A stretch of DNA of 32,896 bases from positions 1 to 32,896 of the IMG/VR virus record IMGVR_UViG_3300021440_000083; one strand, written 5' to 3'. Under the pieces are notes generated by a model, which was given only the letters and a program-made list of their open reading frames with translations, did no database searches and had not been told where the DNA came from. Of this stretch, positions 28,145 to 32,896 are shown one piece after another; the stretch's first letter is position 1; each line of letters begins with the position of its first letter. The DNA comes from a virus. Made by a program: the position numbers and the translations under genes.

Positions 28145-28800
28145 CAGGCCAACCCCAAAGCCTTAAACACTTTCTTAGTCTGAACTTTACGATCATCCAG
28201 TCCGTTAATGCCACCATTAACGCGCTTGGTTACCGTTAATATGCAACTGTCACTTGTGTCCACACACTTTTTATCGACGGCATTTTCGTTAAACCAGTAG
28301 AAAGCCGCTTGAAAATAAACTTTGGGGTTATCCTTTAAGCTATCCAAGTCGGTGTCTGCTGGCAAGCCTATGCTATCCAAGAACTTTGTAATGTTGGCCT
28401 TTCCAGTGAGCTGAAGCCCAAATATACCCCGATAACGCCAACCATCGCAGCTAGCTTCATCGCCGTTACCCATGCGGTTAGCATAGACATGATTAGCGAT
28501 AAGTTCGGGTTTGCGCTCATGCGCTGCTATTAATGCCTGATTGGGCACTAATTCATCCAGCTCATTACGCACCGTGTAATATTTCTTGAAAATATTAAGA
28601 AGCCCAGCCGCACCGTAGTTCAAGTTTTCCCGAAAGTGGGTATAAAGACCGCTCTCATGCGCTACCTGCCCGATAACATGTGCAAATAACAATTTATCGG
28701 TGATTCCCAAATCAGCCATCATCGCCTTAGCTGTATTTGGACCCATGACTCCATCTGGCGTTAAGCTCAAATGCTGCTGATATTTCTGTAAATAGTTCAT
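28144..28800 (-). CDS. GH19-type (chitinase-like) endolysin
   Basis: 218 residues from the ATG at 28800 with TAGG 6 bases upstream; an ATG 13 codons earlier is less likely. The first 35 residues (LSLTPDGVMGPNTAKAM) are a short peptidoglycan-binding repeat. The catalytic part starts AHVIGQVAHESGLYTHFREN and supplies both acidic residues expected in GH19 endolysins (Glu of HESG and Glu of REN). YANRMGNGDEASCDGWRYRG and FGLQLTGKANI complete the family signature. No signal peptide, so release depends on the holin. It cleaves the glycan strands of peptidoglycan. Confidence 0.88.
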   Translation of the reverse strand: MNYLQKYQQHLSLTPDGVMGPNTAKAMMADLGITDKLLFAHVIGQVAHESGLYTHFRENLNYGAAGLLNIFKKYYTVRNELDELVPNQALIAAHERKPELIANHVYANRMGNGDEASCDGWRYRGIFGLQLTGKANITKFLDSIGLPADTDLDSLKDNPKVYFQAAFYWFNENAVDKKCVDTSDSCILTVTKRVNGGINGLDDRKVQTKKVFKALGLA

Positions 28801-28836
28801 TTGCCTAGTGTCCTTTAACGAATAAAAGTAAAATAA

Positions 28837-28862
28837 CAAGGCTAGCTATTTCACCAGCCTTG
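28837..28862 (-). terminator. Leftward terminator upstream of the endolysin
   Basis: On the minus strand CAAGGCT (28862-28856) pairs with AGCCTTG (28843-28837), followed by TTATTTTACTTTTATT. It stands between the Tad2-like gene and the endolysin, so readthrough or an unseen promoter must feed the lysis genes. Confidence 0.55.
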
Positions 28863-28896
28863 CTAGATACGTCTAGTACGTAGCCTAGTTGGCCCA

Positions 28897-29154
28897 TTAG
28901 TCAACTAATACCCAGTCTTCCGCAAGGACATCTGTTTGTGAAGCTAACCAAGGTACAACTGTATTTTGCACAGTTTTCATGGCTATATAGGCTTGATAAG
29001 GCACAGTTTCACCAAACTCCTTCTTAGCTATTTCAGTTAGTGCTGCGTAACTGTTAGCAGCAACATAATATAGGTACATACCTTTGCCATTCCAGCCTGC
29101 TCTAGCAACCTTATTTCCGCGCTTAAGCTCAATTATTGCTTGACCGAAATCCAT
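28897..29154 (-). CDS. Tad2-like (DUF2829) anti-Thoeris candidate
   Basis: 85 residues. MDFGQAIIELKRGNKVARAGWNGKGMYLYYV is the DUF2829 signature (F-x-x-A-(I/L)-x-x-L-K-x-G-x-x-V-x-R-x-GWNGKGM), and the C terminus closes with DVLAEDWVLVD. DUF2829 proteins include Tad2, which sequesters the cyclic ADP-ribose-type signal of the Thoeris defence and so blocks abortive infection. Length matches the family. It stands among late genes, between a coiled-coil gene and the endolysin, although an anti-defence protein might be expected early. Whether this one binds the signal is not known from sequence. Confidence 0.8.
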   Translation of the reverse strand: MDFGQAIIELKRGNKVARAGWNGKGMYLYYVAANSYAALTEIAKKEFGETVPYQAYIAMKTVQNTVVPWLASQTDVLAEDWVLVD

Positions 29155-29155
29155 C

Positions 29156-29536
29156 TTACACCTCTAGTGCTGGGTCTACAGGCGCTGGAGCATCTGGGTT
29201 AATATCATCGAGGCTTTGCACAGATGCAGATAACTGCCCAGTAGTTGCAATCACAGCGTCTAGCGCTGCTTGTGCTTCTGGTGACAATTGTCCTGTTGCG
29301 AGCTGCCCTTGTAAAGCTAAAATTGCATCAAGCTGAGACTGAGTAGCAGCCCTAACTTCCGTAGACACTTTTGAAAGTTGTGTTAAAATATTGCTTAAAT
29401 TTGTATTTACCGCTGTCAATTGTGTTGCTAGTTCTTCTTGAGTAGACATAATAAGTTTCTCCAGTTTGTGAAGGTGATGTGTTAAATGATTAAACAGCTC
29501 TAAAAGCTCTGTTAAAAAATTTTGTTCATTGTTCAT
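29156..29536 (-). CDS. Coiled-coil protein with two possible starts
   Basis: 126 residues from 29536 (GGAG 6 bases upstream), or 97 residues from an in-frame ATG at 29449 (GGAG about 10 bases upstream, MSTQEELATQL). Both starts have ribosome sites. The body is a long Ala/Gln/Thr-rich helix, ending in a Pro/Asp-rich tail (NPDAPAPVDPALEV). Similar short helical proteins accompany tail or lysis genes in many phages; role unknown. One base separates it from the Tad2-like gene. Confidence 0.55.
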   Translation of the reverse strand: MNNEQNFLTELLELFNHLTHHLHKLEKLIMSTQEELATQLTAVNTNLSNILTQLSKVSTEVRAATQSQLDAILALQGQLATGQLSPEAQAALDAVIATTGQLSASVQSLDDINPDAPAPVDPALEV

Positions 29537-29583
29537 ACAATACTCCAGTAAGTTTAGCTCGTCTCGTGAGCCATTCGTCTAGC

Positions 29584-29808
29584 CTATACCTTAGGTAAAT
29601 CTGCACAATGGTCTCTTGGCTGAAGAGTGCCTATTGTATTATATTCGTTTAGTCCCGCTAACCAAGCAATACCCGCGGGTGTAGTGGCGCCGTGTGGATT
29701 ATTACCTGCAACAAGACCAGCAATCTTGCCTGCCCTGCCTTCTGCGTAAGCTTTTGCTTGCCTGAATGTAGGTTGATTAACGCCTGTTACTCTATATTTG
29801 CCTGCCAT
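29584..29808 (-). CDS. 74-residue protein of unknown function
   Basis: ATG one base after the internal virion protein stop, with AGGAG about 6 bases upstream. 74 residues, Gly/Ala-rich (AYAEGRAGKIAGLVAGNNPHG), no membrane segment. Likely a small virion or assembly protein by context. 29537-29583 shows no other feature. Confidence 0.5.
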   Translation of the reverse strand: MAGKYRVTGVNQPTFRQAKAYAEGRAGKIAGLVAGNNPHGATTPAGIAWLAGLNEYNTIGTLQPRDHCADLPKV

Positions 29809-29809
29809 T

Positions 29810-32341
29810 TTATTCTCCTGTTGAGTTATGCTTTAAAAGATCAGCTAAGCCTTTACTTACAATATCGCTTGTATCGTTAATGCCTTTGCCAGCATACTTA
29901 GCTGCTTTAATACCACCGCGTAGTAATTTATCGTGTGTCTGGCTGCTTTGAGCAGCGGCATGCGTATAAATACCAGGCCCTTCCCAGTATCTTCCCAGCT
30001 TAGCTCTGAACGGGCCAACAGGTAGAGTTGCTTCTGGATGCATGTTAAGGAAACCAGTAGTGCCTGGGTAGCCTTTCTTATAGGCCCACAGTAGGGGTGC
30101 CGCGCCTAGTTTTGTTAGCTGCGATAGCCCTGGCACGCTAGTCATTTGTCCAATACTTGTAAACACGCCTAAAGACTTAGGCTGCTTCATAGCACCAAAC
30201 GACTTATCTTGATGCGCTAGAATATCGCCCACTTTAGCTAGCTTTTGAAGAGCTTGCAGTTGTGGTGGCCCCTTGTCTAAAAAGAGCCTCATTGCGTCAT
30301 TTGAACGCAAATGGCTATATAGCCTTGTTGCGTCAATACCATTAGTGCCCATGCCATGCTCTAATACTAAGTTAGTCATAGCGTACTTAGTATTAAGGTC
30401 TTTCCAGTGCTTAGCGCTTGTAGTACCTTTAGAACGCGCAACGCCTCTTTCCGCCGCTTGGTCTAGCTCTTGCAGCAATGGTTGTAGCTGCTTGGCAGCA
30501 TTAGCGTCACCTACTTTGTAGGCTCCATCAATGCCATCTTTAAGCATAGATCTTATATTTTTGTACGTGGCACCATCAAAGTTTTTCCCTGTTTCAAGGC
30601 GGCCAGTAAGGCTACTCCTATTCTGCACTAACGTAGATTTTGCCATGTCTACAGCTTTTTGTGCAAGTTTGCTGTACTTAGCAGCTTCTGTAAATGGGCT
30701 TTCTGCAATAGCTTTAACGTGAGCGTCAAGACTGGCCAAGTTGGCTTTATCAAATACTGGAGTAGTGCTGGCCTCGAGTGCGTTATACTGTGCTTTCAAA
30801 GAATTTCTATGAGCGTCTAAAACTTCCGGCTCAACCTGTTTAATCATTTTGGTTTCTTTGTCAAAATAATGCTCAGGAGAAACACCCATAGCTTGGTAGG
30901 CTATTTTACTATTTGTAAGATTTTTACTTGCATCGTGCACTTGAAACTCATTTGAGTAGCCAATGCTTTTTCTTAACTGAGACTCTATTTGTTGGTGCGT
31001 TGAAGAGCCTGTCATTTCACCAGGTAAAAGGTTAGCCCCCTGTTTTTTGTACCAGTCAATTAGCTTTTGATTAGGCTTGCTGTAGTAGGACGGAAGCCTA
31101 TTTGTAAAAGGCCGTAAAGACTTGCCTGCTAGGCCGCCTACCACGCCTTCTAAAGCGCCGCCCGTAGCACTAGTGTCTATATTAGACGCGCCTTCTAAAG
31201 CGCCTGTTAGCGGGGCTGTTGTCAGAGTACGCTTTAAATCAGCAAACATAGGGTTGTTAACATTAGTAAAACGACTGTTCTTAGCTGTTTCTCTAGCAAG
31301 AACAGTAGGCTGTATCACGTCGCGTTCTAACATTTTACCAAAACCACGCGTAAGCGGGTTGCTACTAGCAGATAGCCCTGACGCGCCTTTAATACCCGCA
31401 TCGGTAGCAGCGCGAGCTCCAGCAACTATAGGCGCGCCTATTAAGTCGCCTAGACCAGCTGCAGCTTTAGCAGCTACAGGACCAATAGTAGGACCTGTAA
31501 CTAAGTATGGCAAAGCACCGCCTACCAGACCTGACCCTAACGGAGAGCTTACCTGAAAAGGCTCATAGGAATGAGTTTCATCAGCTCGCTTGGCGTTTAT
31601 AGCATCGTCCCTAGCAAAGCTTTCTCTCAACACTACAGGGTCATCCTCAAAAACTCGGCCTAGAAAGTTACTTGCTTTTTTGCCTTGCTCAATAAACCCA
31701 GAAGCTACGCGTCCAGCGTGTATCATTGCAGCTTGGCCCCATGGTGTGCGCAAGCCTATTTTAAATGCACCTTTTTGAGCAGGGTCAAAAAATTCTGTAG
31801 GGTCTGGCTGCGCAGGATGCTCCATACCAGCATGCGGGTCAGACGCAAACTGATTTTTAGTACTAGCCACACTGTCTGCTTGAGGCGTGCTACTTGGCGG
31901 TTCGTCCCATACTATCTTAGCTTCATTAGGGGCGCCTAAAACTTTGTTGATGTATGCAGCATCAGCATTTGGGCCCATAGCCGGTGCAGCTATACCGTTC
32001 TTTTGAACAGCACTGGGCCCAGCTTTATAAGCTGCTATGGCTTTAACCATATCTCCGCCAAATTGGTCTTTTAAGTCTTTTAAGTATCTAGCAGCAGCAT
32101 CAGCCGACTCATAAAAGTCGTCAGGGTTCTTCAAGCCGTACTCTTTTGCTGTGCTATTTATAAATTGAAAATGCCCTTTAGCAGAAGACAGCTTAGTTCT
32201 CATGTTCGAGCCTTTTGCAGACTCTGTGTTCCACAAGCCTTTTAACACGCCATTGTCTAAGCCATAGTGCTTTTCAAGGCCGCCTAAGTGAACCTCTTTA
32301 CTTAAGTTTGGGTCTATTTCATCGTCCCATGTAATAGCCAT
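29810..32341 (-). CDS. Internal virion protein with lytic transglycosylase domain
   Basis: 843 residues. Residues 20-115 are a soluble lytic transglycosylase (SLT) domain: LKGLWNTESAKGS with catalytic Glu40, AKGHFQFINSTA, and AIAAYKAGPSAV. The rest is Ala-rich and mainly helical, with a membrane-like Gly/Ala section around 265-320. Podoviruses carry such proteins inside the head and eject them first, to open peptidoglycan and extend the tail across the envelope. The large unassigned part resembles multi-domain injected proteins, without a specific match. ATG at 32341 with AGGTGAG upstream. Confidence 0.8.
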   Translation of the reverse strand: MAITWDDEIDPNLSKEVHLGGLEKHYGLDNGVLKGLWNTESAKGSNMRTKLSSAKGHFQFINSTAKEYGLKNPDDFYESADAAARYLKDLKDQFGGDMVKAIAAYKAGPSAVQKNGIAAPAMGPNADAAYINKVLGAPNEAKIVWDEPPSSTPQADSVASTKNQFASDPHAGMEHPAQPDPTEFFDPAQKGAFKIGLRTPWGQAAMIHAGRVASGFIEQGKKASNFLGRVFEDDPVVLRESFARDDAINAKRADETHSYEPFQVSSPLGSGLVGGALPYLVTGPTIGPVAAKAAAGLGDLIGAPIVAGARAATDAGIKGASGLSASSNPLTRGFGKMLERDVIQPTVLARETAKNSRFTNVNNPMFADLKRTLTTAPLTGALEGASNIDTSATGGALEGVVGGLAGKSLRPFTNRLPSYYSKPNQKLIDWYKKQGANLLPGEMTGSSTHQQIESQLRKSIGYSNEFQVHDASKNLTNSKIAYQAMGVSPEHYFDKETKMIKQVEPEVLDAHRNSLKAQYNALEASTTPVFDKANLASLDAHVKAIAESPFTEAAKYSKLAQKAVDMAKSTLVQNRSSLTGRLETGKNFDGATYKNIRSMLKDGIDGAYKVGDANAAKQLQPLLQELDQAAERGVARSKGTTSAKHWKDLNTKYAMTNLVLEHGMGTNGIDATRLYSHLRSNDAMRLFLDKGPPQLQALQKLAKVGDILAHQDKSFGAMKQPKSLGVFTSIGQMTSVPGLSQLTKLGAAPLLWAYKKGYPGTTGFLNMHPEATLPVGPFRAKLGRYWEGPGIYTHAAAQSSQTHDKLLRGGIKAAKYAGKGINDTSDIVSKGLADLLKHNSTGE

Positions 32342-32349
32342 ATCTCACC

Positions 32350-32895
32350 TTAGTATGGTGTAAAGTCAGTAGAACCGTCAGCGTGCATATACACTCTGCG
32401 ACCATTTTCATCAGTGCCTGCCCTAATTACTTTTCTTGAAACTTTAGTATTGCTTAGCTTAGGCACGTCATCGTTTCTTCTAGTCAGCCCTGCCGCAGGC
32501 TTCATAGCTTCTACGGCAATCTGCCTAGCTTCGGCTTTTTGTTTTTTTGTTTGCTCACCATCGCCTGGCATTTCAAAAAATGTCTTTTTAGCAGAGTCTA
32601 TATCATACTCAGTCAAATTCGCGCCAGATCTAAATCTATTGATAGAGTCTAAAAACTGGGCTTCTGCTTGAGTCAGACTCTGCTCATCGCCCGAAAGACT
32701 TTTGTTTAAAACCAAACTAGAAGCCTTGCCAATTACTGGAACCTCGCTTATTAGCTGCTCAGCTCTTATTTTACGAATATCAGCCTTAGGATACAACGTA
32801 TTTAAGTTTTCACTAGCTGCAGTAGCGGTAGTAAAGTAAGACGTAGCTTTCCCTTCCTCAGCAGTTAAAGACTTTTTATCTGGGTCAGCTGGGCC
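32350..32895 (-). CDS. Internal virion / DNA-ejection protein, C-terminal part
   Basis: The frame is open to the right edge (reading GPADPDKKSLTAEEGKATSY at the edge), so the true start lies outside. The order LTAEEGKA...A, EVPVIGKASSLV, LDSINRFRSGANLTEYDIDSAKKTFFEMPGDG matches a phage family with the pattern RxxSGAxIxxxEFxxAKxxYFPxPGD found near the SLT-bearing internal proteins. The last 40 residues are basic then polar (DGSTDFTPY). It likely acts with the 843-residue protein in DNA ejection. Confidence 0.65.
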   Translation of the reverse strand, partial: GPADPDKKSLTAEEGKATSYFTTATAASENLNTLYPKADIRKIRAEQLISEVPVIGKASSLVLNKSLSGDEQSLTQAEAQFLDSINRFRSGANLTEYDIDSAKKTFFEMPGDGEQTKKQKAEARQIAVEAMKPAAGLTRRNDDVPKLSNTKVSRKVIRAGTDENGRRVYMHADGSTDFTPY

Positions 32896-32896
32896 A

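Noticed and set aside
31122-31556. 144-codon plus-strand frame opposite the internal virion protein
   Set aside because: Ala/Pro-rich antisense shadow without a ribosome site, inside a well supported gene.
32350-32796. Complete gene starting at TTG 32796
   Set aside because: The frame continues without a stop to the window edge and the family is longer, so the TTG is internal.

Overview
The window is part of the genome of a tailed, podovirus-like double-stranded DNA phage of a Gram-negative host. The sequence shows a large terminase, a P22/BPP-1-style portal, a scaffold, short fibre-like genes, an internal virion protein with a lytic transglycosylase domain, a GH19-type endolysin beside small membrane proteins, and a complete replication set. 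No tail tape measure, sheath, integrase, lysogeny repressor, tRNA or CRISPR was recognised, so it reads as a lytic phage. Base composition leans A+T. The host cannot be named from the sequence.

Layout. (1) 1-10138, minus strand: head and packaging genes, in transcription order terminase large subunit, a PcfJ-like domain protein, portal, small virion proteins, two fibre-like proteins, scaffold and the first codons of the presumed major capsid protein. (2) 10139-10730: a repeat-rich divergent control region. It has three copies of a 20-bp element facing left, and three perfect 100-bp tandem units facing right, each with a sigma70-like promoter and a 16-bp palindrome. (3) 10730-15669, plus strand: small early genes, two paralogous putative DNA-binding proteins each behind a promoter with a dyad just downstream of its -10 box, a possible origin region, and a primase-helicase. 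(4) 15738-24340, plus strand: nucleotide metabolism (ThyA family, deaminase, MazG-like), ssDNA-binding-like protein, family A DNA polymerase, Cas4-like nuclease, VRR-NUC nuclease and SNF2-like helicase, with two HNH endonucleases inserted. (5) 24450-26919, plus strand: an A+T-rich accessory module with its own strong promoter, a WGR-ligase fusion and a Lar-like protein. (6) 27007-32896, minus strand: lysis genes, a Tad2-like (DUF2829) gene and internal virion proteins, open at the right edge.

Both ends of the window are in leftward late genes. If the full map is circular or permuted, the two minus-strand blocks would be one late operon running from the control region around to the lysis genes, converging with the rightward early operon near 26920-27010. 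Nearly every gene junction is an ATGA, TAATG, TGATG or GTGA overlap, and two tiny open frames (19 and 16 codons) appear to work as translational couplers in front of the portal and DNA polymerase genes.

Points most worth following up: a ThyA-family enzyme with Asp where thymidylate synthases have the dUMP-binding Asn; the leftward and rightward repeat promoters; a PcfJ-like protein between terminase and portal; a Tad2-like gene plus a second short DUF2829-like frame; and an A9 tract where a -1 slip would add a VPLP-type hydrophobic C terminus to a lysis-region protein.
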